NCBI GenBank assembly: GCA_961205875.1
Contig: OY540818.1
Span: forward strand, 12,622,761 to 12,686,760
Source of the DNA: Sialis fuliginosa
Taxonomy: Eukaryota; Arthropoda; Insecta; Megaloptera; Sialidae
Direction: 5' to 3'
DNA: 64,000 nt
Positions within the stretch are counted from its first letter, which is position 1; every line of letters begins with the position of its first letter. The notes under the pieces are model-generated. The model ran no database searches. It was not told the DNA's origin and was given only the letters and a program-made list of their open reading frames with translations. The translations under genes were made by a program, and so were the position numbers. Positions 44,684 through 56,577 of the stretch are shown piece after piece.

Positions 44684-45063
44684 GTCCGTTTCATTTAAGA
44701 TTACAGTACTGGGCAGGGATTAGACGGTACGATTCACACAGGCACTATTCTCGCACTAAGTCAGCCCACAGATAGTAAGAAGCGATACTCCACGTTCAAA
44801 AACTAAAATTTGTAAGAATAAAACTCAATTTTGTATTATGAATATCAGTTTTCTAATATTCTAATGTCGATAAAATAACACACATTTTTATTAGAATAAC
44901 TAATCTGACAATTTGAATTTAATTGCATTTGTTTCCAAGGCAACATGATGTATTGCGTCAGTGAAAATTGTTTTATTGTGAATCTGCTTGGCGTTTTGCC
45001 CAATCAGGAGCACGTATTATACTTCTTATGTTAGCTACTACTGCTATCTTAAATGAAATAGAC
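44684..45063. mobile_element. Middle element of the nest, TA-flanked
   Basis: Left end GTCCGTTTCATTTAAGATTA, right end (minus strand) GTCTATTTCATTTAAGATAG; match at about 16 of 20 bases and again in the following CAGTA. TA occurs on both sides (44682-44683 and 45064-45065). 380 bp including an internal dispersed-repeat segment. Non-coding. Confidence 0.7.
44833..44950 (+). mobile_element. Innermost dispersed-repeat segment (copy 3 of the 5.8-kb tail)
   Basis: GTATTATGAATATCAGTTTTC, TAGAATAACTAATCTGACAA and TTGCATTTGTTTCCAAGGCAAC align with 5808-5920 and 6723-6890. It lies inside the middle element and carries the X-box-like GTTTCCAAGGCAAC at 44931-44944. Confidence 0.65.
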
Positions 45064-45449
45064 TATAAAATATACTTAATTCGATCTAACGATTTTGGTT
45101 GTCAGTTTAATGATTTTTTTTAATTTGATGAAAAGCTAAAAATGCTTATTTCGCTGATTTTCGATCCAAAAATCCAGCTTTCGTGAATGTGTGCTGCTAA
45201 GACAATCAAGGTCTTCCAGGGACACATTTTTTCTACATTGCTATTTTTCGTTATTCTCTAAGAATGATTCGTCAAATGGTCGAAAACAGGCACTAGTCGG
45301 AAAACAAGCGAAATGACCCTATTTAAAATGCAGTTGATCAAAAAATTACAAACATGACACCAAAAGCTGATCAAGTGTAAACCAACAAACAGCAAACATT
45401 GACAATACAAATACTAAACATCGCACGCAAAGTATAGTGTACTTTATCC

Positions 45450-45740
45450 CATGATCCGTTACCATGGTAATTATACAATTAATCAATATTTAGTATTAGC
45501 AAGCATAATTTTGATTTCATACCAAAACGCATGTACGCAAATAGCAATACCAAAAGTCTGGTATAAACGAGTTAGTTATTTATTTAAACTTCGATTAACT
45601 TTACGCGTTACAGCCAAGCGACGTGTAAACACCGGTAGACAGAGACAACCTGCGAGTCCGACGTGTTGAGCACATAGGACGTCTTTGTCGCACTAAAGCT
45701 GCCGGATAGTTGTCACTGAACCATTTCGAGGTGTCGTAAT
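45450..45740 (+). other. Unique, GC-richer block headed by an X-box-like palindrome
   Basis: GTTACCATGGTAAT at 45458-45471 is a near-perfect RFX-type X-box palindrome. The following DNA (ACGCGTTACAGCCAAGCGAC, CAACCTGCGAGTCCGACGTG) is less AT-rich than the surroundings. A 72-codon plus-strand frame (45451-45669) crosses it without a recognisable domain and probably is not coding. Confidence 0.35.
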
Positions 45741-46535
45741 GAACAAGTTAATAATTTAGGGGGTTTTATGTCATATACTCAACTGTGTGTTAGATTGTTA
45801 GGGTTAAATTGATATATGAACATTCTAATTTTTATTTTATTGACATTTTGAATATAATGATATATGTACATATACATCACTACTTGAATTTATAGTGTAT
45901 TTATTTTATATAACTTATAGATACTACCAGATATACTTCTGTCTTCATACTACGTATATAAATTCAATTGTGATCTATATATCGTGTGAAAAGTTTAATA
46001 AAAATTGAAAAAAGTTTATATAAATTGTGATTCCGCTTGGTTTTTTCTTTCAGGTAGGTAATAGATCAAATCTAGGCCTACATCTACAAAGGTATAAACT
46101 GTATTGTAATTAAACTATTCACTATATTAAACAGATTTGTATTGTATCGGCGCCCCCACCATAGGAGAACCTCCACCAATTTTAAAAAACATTAAACAAT
46201 TTTTTTTTAATATTAATATTTCACGTGAACTTCAAGTCTTTAATTTGACTAATCTGCCATACTCATAAAAATAAATTATTGTAATATGTTATTAAAAATA
46301 AATATTTTTTTTAAACATTAAAAAACGTCATTTTAAACTTTCCAAACTATTGAAACTTTTGAAACTATATCATACAAATAAAATTTCATTCTCGGTCATT
46401 ACCAATTTTTTAAACTCCCCATAAGTCGGTACACTTAAGGTTTTGCATAGGGGCCTGTATCGTATACAACAATAAAACTTCCGTTTTGAAAATAAATTGA
46501 AAACAAAATAATTAATTTTTTAAATACTATATCTA
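45741..46535. other. AT-rich non-coding stretch
   Basis: Contains short transposon-end-like phrases (CGGCGCCCCCACCATAGGAG at about 46150; TTTTGCATAGGGGCCTG at about 46441) that have no partners here. Nothing else seen. Confidence 0.4.
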
Positions 46536-46556
46536 ACATATTACACACGTAGAAAC

Positions 46557-46701
46557 ATTGACTTGGGCCAAGTCTTGTATAAAACGAAAACTATATTTTG
46601 AATACAGATGAATACAATATTATAGTATATTCTTACATTAAGAAAATATTGTTTTCATAATATTTATTATATAAAATAAAGGTTTCTTGACCCAAGTCAA
46701 T
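46557..46701. mobile_element. Small inverted-repeat element
   Basis: ATTGACTTGGGCCAAG (46557-46572) is the reverse complement of CTTGACCCAAGTCAAT (46686-46701) with one mismatch, and both are followed outward by a CGTAG/CTACAT-like block. Interior AT-rich. No target duplication determined. Confidence 0.55.
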
Positions 46702-49480
46702 TTTTTACCTATGTAGATAAAAAGTGGGTAGGCTTTTGGGGTGGAGAGTCAAATTAAACACTTAAATTTAAAACAAGCAGGTTCCCTAAAATTTTCTAAA
46801 TTTTCGTAATACCAAGTTTTTTCATTGAAAGAGAGCATAAAAGAACATCGTTCCATTTTTATTTTATGCACGATGTGTAACAAATATATTTAAAGAATTA
46901 ATATTATTGAATAAAAACTTAATAAAATCGTATCTAAATATAATTTTCAAAGAAATTGTTGTGCCGCATTTGTAAAACATATTAATAGAATTTATTTCTG
47001 GGAAGATATGTATTGAAATTAAAAATGCTTTTGGAAACAAATTCTAAAACATTTATTAATAATAAATTAATTTTTCTGTATAATAATATGTACCATATTT
47101 TGTATAAAATGCAGTGGCCACAAAGATACTTTATTACACAATATTACGCAGAAATGACTTAAGCGTCATAAAAATAACCATTAATCGAAAAAACTATAAA
47201 TTATAGACAATAATATTCACAATAATTATTATTAACTATAAACAGACACACGTAAGTCTTTGAGATACTCGCCGTAATTACGTTGAAATCTTGACTTTTT
47301 TCATGATTAGATACTATACTTTATTATCAGCGAGGGTGCAAGGAGTACACGGTACCTGGGCGCCAAAACCTAGGGGGTGGCAGGTATATAAAAAAAACGT
47401 TTTCCCGATCATTTAAACCTTAATATGTGTTTGTGTTTGCATTATTAAAGATATATTCGTTTAAACATTGTCATAAAAAGTAAAATCTAATTGTTATGAT
47501 AATTTTTAAACAAACATATCATAAAAATTATTGAATTTATGAATTGAACACTTAATCACGCATAAGTAAAACATAATTTTTCCCATGTTAATCAAATGAG
47601 GAAAAGTCTCAGTTTACGCCGTTAACAGGTTTGATCTTATACAAGTCTGAAATTTTGAGACAATTAACTTTTGATCCAAAGCTAAAACATAAGTCAATGG
47701 GACCGCAAAAAAAATAAAAATAAAACTCTAATATTTACATGTAAATTAAAATATATAACTATATTAGAGTGTTAAAACTTTTCATTTTAATTTCTATTTG
47801 ATGTATGACTATATAAAAATAAATGTTAAACATTTTCAAATTAAAAACAGATATCAATTAAATTAATTTAACCACATTAAAACTGATCAAATAAAACATT
47901 TTACAAACAAACACAAACCGACATATGTACATGAAAGATAATATATTTCGTTTTTATAACTACGTTCCCTCAAAAGTATAAAAATATCCAGAGTAAAATT
48001 ATACCTGTGCAAAGGTACACATATGTAGTACATTTTAACCGTGATGGAATATAAAAAAGGGTAGTCATGGGGTTGTTCTGTTATATTTATATAGTTAGAT
48101 TGGGGTCGACAGGGACTGTGTCAACGTAGTATTTCTTTTTTGTAAATCAAGTATTGTAATGTCATTGTGGATTTGACTTTCAGTTATATTATTAATCAAT
48201 AATAGGGGTGGATTGTTACAGGCGAATCCTCTTAGCACTCCATAGACTAAAGAGAGTTATTAATGTATTTTATACTCGTATATTTATATTATAATATAAC
48301 CATTTCTTAATTTAATATGATTGAGAAACATTGTAAAAAGTAATTTATTATTTTATTATTTTTAGCAACAAAAAGAAAAAAATCAGCTATTTCTAAAATC
48401 TCTAGTAATTCAATTATAAATAAATAATAATCGATAAGCAAGAAGTTATCTAGATAAGATAAAGAGCGTAGTATATTAATTAAAATATTAAACAAATAGT
48501 CAAAGAATAATAACGAAAATATTTATTTAAGTTACAAAAAAAAAATACTGTTGCATTGAATTTCTATAAATTCTCTTTATAATGACCATTCTTATGAGAT
48601 GAAGTTACTGGAATTAAAACTAAATTGGAAACTTTGCAATATATAGATGACCCCCTCCCTTAAACTCAAACCTCTAAAAATTTCAAATCAAAGTAAATTA
48701 AATTAAAAAAATGTTTCTTTTGTTTCGACCAATAAAACTTCTTTAGTCTATTTCATCGACCATGTCCCCCTCCCCAAATTGTAAATTAAGATCCGCGTCT
48801 GTATTCAGGAGAAATAAAAAGTACGGAATATTGATTCAATAGCCTAAAATTTTAACTTTAAGAAAAAATAACGGTTTTTCACAACTTAGTTATTTTATTA
48901 TTTATATGATATCATACTTCAATATAATATATGACGTAATTTAAATATTTTTTACTATATGTACCATTTATTTATATCCATATCTTGTAACACAGAAATA
49001 ATTGCACTGTAAGTTTTTCAGAAAAATTATTTAAAAAAATATTTTGTTAAAAGTATATTTTCAAAGACATTTTTCGAAATTTTACAGTTCGACTGTATGA
49101 CATTTTTTTATAGATATAAAAAGAATAACCAACTACTAACTTTAATGGTATATTACAAACAATTAAATATTTTTCATAATCTTTCAGGCTATATAATCTC
49201 GTATAGTTTAGTATGTATCATACACACTGTGTAAGGGTGCATACAATTTTGTGCAAATATATATTATTAAATATATGCATAGACATAAAACAGCGTGAGC
49301 TAAAATTCATAAAATATTTACGAAACAAAACAAAAATTACATCTAAGTACTGTCCAGAGTTATACCTTCTACGAGCTTCAGAAGAAAATAAAAAGACTAC
49401 CTGAAAAAAAATATTCTCTTCAAATTTTCATTTTTCAGATATTCAGGTAGGAATAATGTAGATGCGGCAATAACAGTGTA
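46702..49480. other. AT-rich non-coding stretch
   Basis: Long AT-rich tract. At 47326-47380 CAGCGAGGGTGCAAGGAGTA and GGGCGCCAAAACCTAGGGGG look like a hAT-related end without a partner. No frame above 63 codons and none recognised. Confidence 0.45.
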
Positions 49481-49489
49481 ACGTGATTT

Positions 49490-49680
49490 AGCTGAAATTT
49501 CCTCCCCTTTTCCACTTTCGGTTTCTCCTCATCTGGTATCTCACTCGTTACCGTGGTAACCGACCGCTTCCCCTCGCGTCAGCGCAGTGGTGGGGACTCA
49601 CCATTTCCATAGACTGCTGTGATCGTACTATTGACCAGTGGCTCTCAACAAACTGTTCTAGTGTCGCTTAGTCTTGTTAC
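49490..49680. promoter_or_regulatory. GC-rich island with a perfect X-box-like motif
   Basis: GTTACCGTGGTAAC at 49547-49560 is a symmetric RFX X-box (GTTACC-GT-GGTAAC). It sits in a CT- and GC-rich patch (CCCTCGCGTCAGCGCAGTGG). On the minus strand ATGGAAATG is followed by GTGAGT at 49601-49596, a good 5' splice-site match. At 49636 CAGTGGCTCTCAACAAACTG resembles a hAT terminus. Function is inference. Confidence 0.35.
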
Positions 49681-52500
49681 AATTCTGATAAATTATTTTT
49701 TAGTATATTTTTATCGGGTGTAACATTATTAATATAATTTAATATGAATATTTTTAAATAACCTCTTTGAAATTTTTTATATATTATTATTTACTAAATT
49801 TCATACAACAAGAAATTGAGATTGTAAATTCGATAGTTTATCCTTGATGACATCAAAAACAACTGAACCGATTTTGATTAACATTTTATAAAAATATTCC
49901 TGTCTCTTAAATGACCGTGCAGAGCTTATTTTTATACTATCTAAACCTAATAAAAACTTATATTTTATTTATAAAGCAAGTGAGGTCGCATTTCTTAATT
50001 TTGTCAATTGATTTTTGAACTTACCATCGATTTATACAAGCAGTATAAAAAAATGTGGCACAAGTCAGAGAAAAATTTCGTTTATCATATGAAAACTATG
50101 TATGCGGTGACATCCCGGCATCCATCAAGGCTACGTCGGATAACTCCGCTAATTGAATTATAAAAAATATTATCCTAAAATGATATTTAGGTAATTAATA
50201 ACTTTACTATAGAAGGTATTTTATAATTTACTATTTAAAAAAAATGTAATCACTAGTAAATCTAAAATTATTATATGCAACAAAAACATGTCGTATACGG
50301 TCTACCTACTTTTTTAACTAAATGATAAAAATATGTTAATTCTACTTATACATATGTTAGTTACACGTATTATACTTTATTAGTATGGCAATCTTTATAA
50401 ATATCATTGTAAATTGCAAAAATACCCCTAAAACTTTTTTTTATTTATAAAATTAAAATCGTGGGTAAAGTGAATTAGAGAAAATTTTGAGTTCATCTGG
50501 CGTAGACTTCCCTGACAGACATACAGCCGATTTAAGTTCCGAAAGAGGACATTTTCTACCCTTGTTTATATTAACTTTGGTGTGTATTTCCTCTCATTCC
50601 CTCTCTATCATTTCTATATACTCTAATGCATTTATCATAGGAGGCTGTGTAAAATTATAAAAAAGAATTTTTTTCTCTCGAGACAAAGACAAACTTATGT
50701 AAATTACAGTGTCTGGTCTATTTTCGTCCTCGTTTTTTCAACATGAAGTAAAAAATATCGCGTGACAAGGATGGGCTGCTTATATTAAATCCCTTTGGAT
50801 CATGTTGTCCTTGTTTATATCCCCTAGTTTAAGGCATTCAAATGAAATAAAAATTTTGGTTGTCCAGTTGGATAAAGATGAAATATTTAATTTTATATTC
50901 ACTGTTTCTCTTAGATATGTTTTACAGGTTACGATGTTTTTTCTTTTTACCCTAGTGTACTAGAAGCAGTGGAGGTACGTAACAAAAAATTAGGCAAATG
51001 AAATTTATTTATTATCAATTAAATAAAAACTTTATTCTTGTAAATGTAATGTAATATATTCCTATCCACACAATTACAGTTGTAAATGAATTTCCTTTGG
51101 AAATAAAAAATATGAAATGTGTAAAAAATAGGCGCTGAAAACTTTTACAGTAATTTATTTATTAACTTTTTTTCTGCACAATAAACAATAATAATAATAT
51201 TGTATTTATGCATTGATGTCAGCTATAAAATATTTTTAAAATGATATAAATACATATCATATAATATAGATTTTCTTTTACAAATTATAATTATAACAGG
51301 TAATGAGAAAAATATCTTAATAGAATAAAAAGTACAGTATTTAGAACCAGACAAACTCTTAAAGTTTCATGTGCGTATCTCAAATAAATCCAAAAGTTTG
51401 GAGCATTTCTTCTGAATCATACTGAATAACACATGTAAGTTTAAATTCGTATAACTTAAATGTAGATAATACAAACAAAAATCATTTGTTTTGATTTTAT
51501 ATAAAATAAACCATAAGAAAATATCAAATAAAAAATGGCATAAATTATAAATTGTTATTAAATACGATTAATACATAATATATAATCTCCATTAGTGGTT
51601 TTCATTGAAATTAAAATTAACCCAAAACTTATCTGCATAAAATAGTATTCATAAATCATTAACGATTAACTAATAAAAAAACATGGAAAATTTTATTTAA
51701 ATGAATTTTCCTAGTCCGATCGCTTCACATAAGTTTTGTTATATTTTATTTACATATCAATTTATTCAACTGTATTTATATACGAGCCGCTACTGAGTTC
51801 AAGAACTGAAAATACTATTACCCTCACCAAAGTTTGTTTGAAGAAAATAAATATTTGATTCATTTGACATTATTTAATGTTGTTCCTTAAAACTTTTCGC
51901 ATACAAAATATTAAATTAAAAACAATATACACGTTCATGTAGTACGATACAGAATAAAATTATTTTGCTTATAAATTATTTAGAAAGGTGGATATTTTTA
52001 TTTTGAATATTGATACATTTTAGTGCGCTTTTTTCTGTAATGGTTGCCACAAATATATGAAATATTCCTTGTAAGTTTTAGGCTTTCACGAATATTTTTG
52101 GATGAATTCAAGGTAAATATTAGGTAACTATATTCGTTTATGTATTTGCTTAATTCTGACTTGTTATTAATTAAAGAAACTACGCTAGGTAATGTGTTAT
52201 TAATTTGCCCTTTATTTTTCCTTGTATTATATTAACCATTGTTAACTAGGATTTCAAACAGAAGAAAACAGAAAAAAAATTGCGGTGCCACCTATATATA
52301 ACTGTATATTAAATAGCTAATGTCGGATATTATAAAGAATTAGTTCTAGAGCAAAAGCTAAGCAAACACTATCTGCGATGTGTAAAATCAACATTAATTT
52401 GCTCGGAATCCTAGAGCAGTTGTAATAAATGTATAGCAATATAAATGAAAACGATACGATTGTATATTAGATATTATAAAAAATATATATTCTTAGTTTC
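49681..52500. other. AT-rich non-coding stretch
   Basis: No inverted ends or frames of note. 52183-52225 repeats the segment at 19121-19159. A small mixed-composition patch at 50.1 kb (GACATCCCGGCATCCATCAA) has no further signal. Confidence 0.45.
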
Positions 52501-52640
52501 ATGAAACCTATGTAGCTTAAAACCTTTTCTGATAAATTACTTATTCATTAACGAAAACCGTATTAAAATAGATTCAGTCGTTTTCGAGTAAATTCATAAC
52601 AGACAAACTAACAGAAACCCTGTTTATATATTTATAGGAG
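52501..52640 (+). mobile_element. LINE/SINE-like tail fragment
   Basis: AACCTTTTCTGATAAATTAC, AAATAGATTCAGTCGTTTTC, then CATAACAGACAAACTAACAG and an AT-rich TATATTTATAGGA end: the usual tail grammar of insect non-LTR elements. Confidence 0.5.
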
Positions 52641-53909
52641 ATTACGTGATTAACTAAATATTACTAATTTATGTATAATGTATAAATAATTTCTACTATT
52701 ATAAGAATTTACAACAAACTATAAATTAGCTTCCATATTAAATGAATCTAATATTATACTACACATAAATGATTGCCTATGTAAACAAAAGAATGTATCT
52801 ATGAAATTTAATTGAAAATTGAAAACGCCTAAATCCATATAACAATGATATAATGTAAATGATAAATAAACAAGCAAGGTTTTAAACAAATATCGCAAAT
52901 ATCAATACCATTTAACCGACATTATGTACAAAAATAATGTAGGTACACTCGCGTAGGCCGATATGTACGGAAATGAAAATTGTGACGTTCCAAATATTAA
53001 GGTTTATTTCATTAAATGTAACATTTCGAATTTTAAAATGTAATTATTAAAAATGTTTCTATAGGTCAGAAGTTATGAATCAACGGTAAACGTATAATCA
53101 GAGGGGAATATAATGTCAATAGATATATGGTTAGCTAAAAAAATGTTAAAAATTATATGACTAATATCGAACGGAGAGAAATTCGAAATTATAAATTTTA
53201 TATTTCAAAATCGTATTTGCTGTAAAAACAGCCTCATTTTTATAACTTTTAAAGTTTCTTATTTTTGTATTCCGAAGTTCTACAAGGATTTTAGTGCTTT
53301 AGCAAAGTTTATCATATTTAAGTTGTTGAAATATCCGTATTTTTTTCAATAAAAAAAAGATTCGATTTCGAAAAATTTTGTTTTTTTAATTTATATGCAG
53401 AACACATGTACATTAAATGGAATTTTTGACTTTGTTAATAATTAAAAATAAAAAAATTAAATATAATTTGGCGACCGCAGTATATAGACTGTGTCTTTAA
53501 TATATACTATGGTTTCGCCGACTCTAGTTGTTTCACTCGCACACGTTGTTACCTGAAAGTCGCACTCTATTACTGTTACGGATGATCTGTTCACGCGTCT
53601 TTACAAACATGATATCATGTCAGTGTTGTATTTATAATTTTTTATTACTTTGAATACACCTGGTTCTTTCTTTAAAGGTATTATAAAAATAATCGTATAA
53701 CACTTCAAATTATTATAACTATACCCATACTATATTCTTCAGAGTAATAATTTTTTAAACAAGATTGTTTGATGTCAACAAAAAATATATATATTTATCT
53801 CCATCTCATTATCTACTTCAAAAGCATTAATCATAAACTTTTTTGACATATGGAGATACTATTTAATTTTATGTTCAAAATTCTAAGATATTTATAATTT
53901 TTGACATTT
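52641..53909. other. AT-rich non-coding; GC-richer patch at 53.47-53.61 kb
   Basis: The patch contains TTTGGCGACCGCAGTATATAGACTG-like sequence and CTCGCACACGTTGTTACC without repeat similarity or coding frame. Remainder AT-rich. Confidence 0.4.
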
Positions 53910-54106
53910 AGGGTCGGTCCCGACTAACGTGCCGGTCTCGGTCCGGTCTCACTCCAATCAAATATAAATATACAGTAAACAATGAAATCATTCACACTAT
54001 AGGTATCTTGCCTTGTCCAATCACGCTCTGATACAGTATTACTATACTGAATATTTGACTGGAGCGAGACCAGACCGAGACCAGCACGATAGTCTTGATC
54101 GACCCT
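53910..54106. mobile_element. 197-bp MITE with ~57-bp terminal repeats built of GGTCTCG motifs
   Basis: The left arm begins AGGGTCGGTCCCGACTAACG and continues GGTCTCGGTCCGGTCTCACT; the right arm on the minus strand begins AGGGTCGATCAAGACTATCG and continues GGTCTCGGTCTGGTCTCGCT. Arms match through about 57 bases to TCAAATAT. The target duplication is unclear (TTTA against TTAT). The short central part is AT-rich. Two opposing frames of 62 and 88 codons over it are accidental. Confidence 0.85.
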
Positions 54107-55195
54107 TATCAAAAAAAATTATGAGATTTGCAATCATTAAAAAAGTAAATTTTAATATTTATTTATCAAATTACATGTTTAAAATAAAATGGTGGAGGCG
54201 CATAGAAATCCCATTAATGTATTTAATACTACAAAATTTCAATCTAAATCTAAATATAAATGGTGCATTGTACAATTAATGAATACATAAAGTATAACGA
54301 GAAAGACAGAGAGTATTTAATTACTTAATTCTTTATTTTGTTAGACTTAAAATGTAGCAGCAGCTATTATTTCTGTATCTGTACATGAACTCGTTAATCT
54401 AATAAATTTAACCACATAATTACAGAAATTAGTAAACACAGATTGAAATAAAGCTTTGTACAAATTAAATTGGAGTGGTTTCAAGAGTTCGACTACAAAC
54501 GAAATCCTCTGTCTACGTTTCCAATTACATACATATTGTGTTTAATATATAGACAAAATGTTAATCTTACATTCATTCTAAATATACCCATTGATAGGTT
54601 ACAATATATGTATAAATATTATATACGTAAAAATCCGTAATTGAAGGGTAGTTTATAGTTATTTAAACATTCTAACATTATTGAAAAGTTGAGAATCACT
54701 GGTTTAAAAATATGAAGAAAAATTGTTAAACTTAAATTCTTGAATTACCAACTGTTTTGAATTTATAATACAAATATGTACTCAGGATGAATTAAATGAG
54801 CAATGAGGGGTAACCTCCCGTTAAAAAGGTATGAACAATTAAATGATATTTGTTTTACCTATATTTTTATTTCCAATTTAGCAAAAATTCTGTATACATC
54901 GTCATTATATTAAACAAATGTTTATGTTAGAATAAAACAATAAGGCATATGCTATACAAACATTTTTTTATTCTTTTTCAATTAAGTATCGCGAACATAA
55001 AATTGTGTGAATTAAATTTTCATTATCGGTATAATGAAACGCACAGCATACACATTGCAGACTATTGAAATCTGAAAGATCCAATCACCAGTGAATGATT
55101 GATTGATATGTCAAACTGTAAAATGGTCCTAAACTAGCTCATTACATAACAGAGCGAAGTAACCTTATGCAAGACTATACTTACCGTTATCCACT
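54107..55195. other. AT-rich non-coding stretch
   Basis: Includes an isolated hAT-like end, CAGTGATTCTCAACTTTTC on the minus strand ending at 54703. Otherwise nothing recognised. Confidence 0.45.
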
Positions 55196-55254
55196 CTAAC
55201 GAACCAGCCGACACACTTCCCCTACGACGAATAGTGGGGATGTTACCCCCGCTC

Positions 55255-55395
55255 CGCAAATCTCACGACCCTCAGCGATATATAAAACGCGCGAGGGTGG
55301 TCGCCATTTCCTCATTCGGAGTCTGTGTACGTCCGCGCGCCGGTGGTGCCACCTCGTGACTGTGACGTCAATCACGGCGGCAGCCGCCATCTTTG
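55255..55395 (+). promoter_or_regulatory. Candidate RNA polymerase II core promoter (TATA + Inr)
   Basis: TATATAAAA at 55279-55287 is followed by CCTCATTCGG with an Inr TCATTC at 55312-55317 that fits the arthropod consensus TCAKTY; its A (55314) is 33-35 bp from the TATA box, close to the canonical spacing. Downstream are the CRE palindrome TGACGTCA (55363-55370) and AGCCGCCATCTTTG (55382-55395), which on the minus strand is AAGATGGCGGC, the classic YY1/Pho-type site. The surrounding 300 bp is CpG-rich and unique in the window. No experimental support; the arrangement is what makes it convincing. Confidence 0.5.
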
Positions 55396-55935
55396 CTAAA
55401 ACTCTACTACACACACATCTGTCACATTTCATATATGATCGAGTGTGCTTTTGCCAGCGAAGCATCTACTAGCATAGCCTACTTTAAAATAGTGCGCTTT
55501 TAATCGAAATGTTTCATTTGTGTTCTGTTTCGTTTCTATTATGTTTGTTTAGTTTTTATTTGTAGTTTTGGGTAAATTGATAAATAATTTAAAGTGTGGA
55601 TTGATGTTTTGCATATCCGCCAAGTGGATTAAAAAACTAATGCTAGTTTAGCATAGACTGTGCTTTTGATACTATTTTTAGAATTTGTGTTTCGGGATGG
55701 GATTTTTTTTAATTTATAGAAACATTGTGGGAAGCTTTTACAACAATTTTCACGATATTTTAAATTGTGCAGTTTATTATTTAGATAGATTTCAATTTTT
55801 ATTTATTGTTTGCTATATATTATTTTTTATAAAATATTCAAAAGTGTTTAAATGTTTTTGAATATTTCTACAAACGAAATTACTTTTAAAAAAATTGCAA
55901 CGTGCAGAGGTGATCAATTGTTCATCATTTTTAAT
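55314..55935 (+). ncRNA. Candidate first exon downstream of the TATA/Inr promoter
   Basis: If transcription starts at 55314, the first strong 5' splice site is TTTTAAT|GTAAGTATT at 55936, giving a 622-nt first exon. GTAAGTAT is a near-perfect donor. The interval contains only short frames, the first being 55435-55503 (22 codons), so it would be either a long 5' leader of a protein gene whose coding exons lie beyond the window, or part of a long non-coding RNA. No downstream exon can be proven between here and 64 kb. GC content drops after about 55.5 kb, as expected for a transcript moving away from its promoter. Confidence 0.3.
55435..55503 (+). CDS. 22-codon upstream open frame, doubtful
   Basis: The first ATG after the candidate transcription start (context CATATATG) opens a frame encoding MIECAFASEASTSIAYFKIV and ending in TAA at 55501-55503. 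It is listed only because it would be the first translated frame of the proposed transcript. No similarity known to me. Confidence 0.15.
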   Translation: MIECAFASEASTSIAYFKIVRF

Positions 55936-56041
55936 GTAAGTATTAAAACTTTTATATTGATTTTTTAATGTACGAAAACCCTTTATTTTTCAAGTCTGTA
56001 AAATGCATATTAATTAGAAAATTACTAAACATAAAATTTTC

Positions 56042-56105
56042 AAATAAAAAAGTATTTTACAACACTAATCGTTAAATAAAAAATTATTTTACAACACTAA
56101 TCGTT
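56042..56105 (+). repeat. 32-bp tandem duplication
   Basis: AAATAAAAAANTATTTTAC followed by AACACTAATCGTT occurs twice back to back (ACAACACTAATCGTT begins at 56059 and 56091). One substitution separates the units, so it is recent. Confidence 0.85.
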
Positions 56106-56577
56106 AAATAAAAATTATATGCGTTAATATAGAATAAAATATTAACATCAAAAATATTTTAGTTATCCAAATGAAATTAATATTAAAATTCGTACATATA
56201 TTTTTCGTTTTAAATACATTTTACTTAAAAAACTATATCTGAATACAGATATTTCATTAACTGAAAAATGTTTTGATATAGGTAATTTGTTTTTTAATAA
56301 GACATGATACGTTTTAATTTAACATAAAAAAGTTTTAATTAAATACTTTTCAACATATCGTACTTTTACTCTCATATGAATTGTAGAATGCTTTTACATA
56401 TACAGTGGAATTTCTTTGAACTGACCAGTTATGGTTAGTAATTAAACGGTCATTTATAACAATGGTCTTTGCGTACAAATTTTATTTAAAAAAAGTTATG
56501 GTTCCATTAAATACTTTTTTTAAGTAAAATAACAAATCAGTTCGATGAATTTTGCTTTACATACATAAGGTACTGGC
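56106..56577. other. AT-rich non-coding stretch
   Basis: AT-rich sequence between the tandem duplication and M copy 8, no feature recognised. Confidence 0.5.

Larger units (their letters stand above)
44586..45319. mobile_element. Outer element of a three-level nest, TA-flanked
   Basis: Left end AGGTCATTTCGCCGGTTTTC and right end (minus strand) GGGTCATTTCGCTTGTTTTC match at 17 of 20 positions; TA lies immediately outside on both sides (44584-44585, 45320-45321). Without the inner element it would be about 350 bp. TA target and short ends suggest a Tc1/mariner-like MITE (inference). Non-coding. Confidence 0.75.

Noticed and set aside
49636-54703. A 5-kb autonomous hAT transposon between CAGTGGCTCTCAAC (49636) and the inverted CAGTGATTCTCAAC (54703)
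   Set aside because: No transposase frame inside, no 8-bp target duplication, and other elements lie between; the ends are probably unrelated solo termini.
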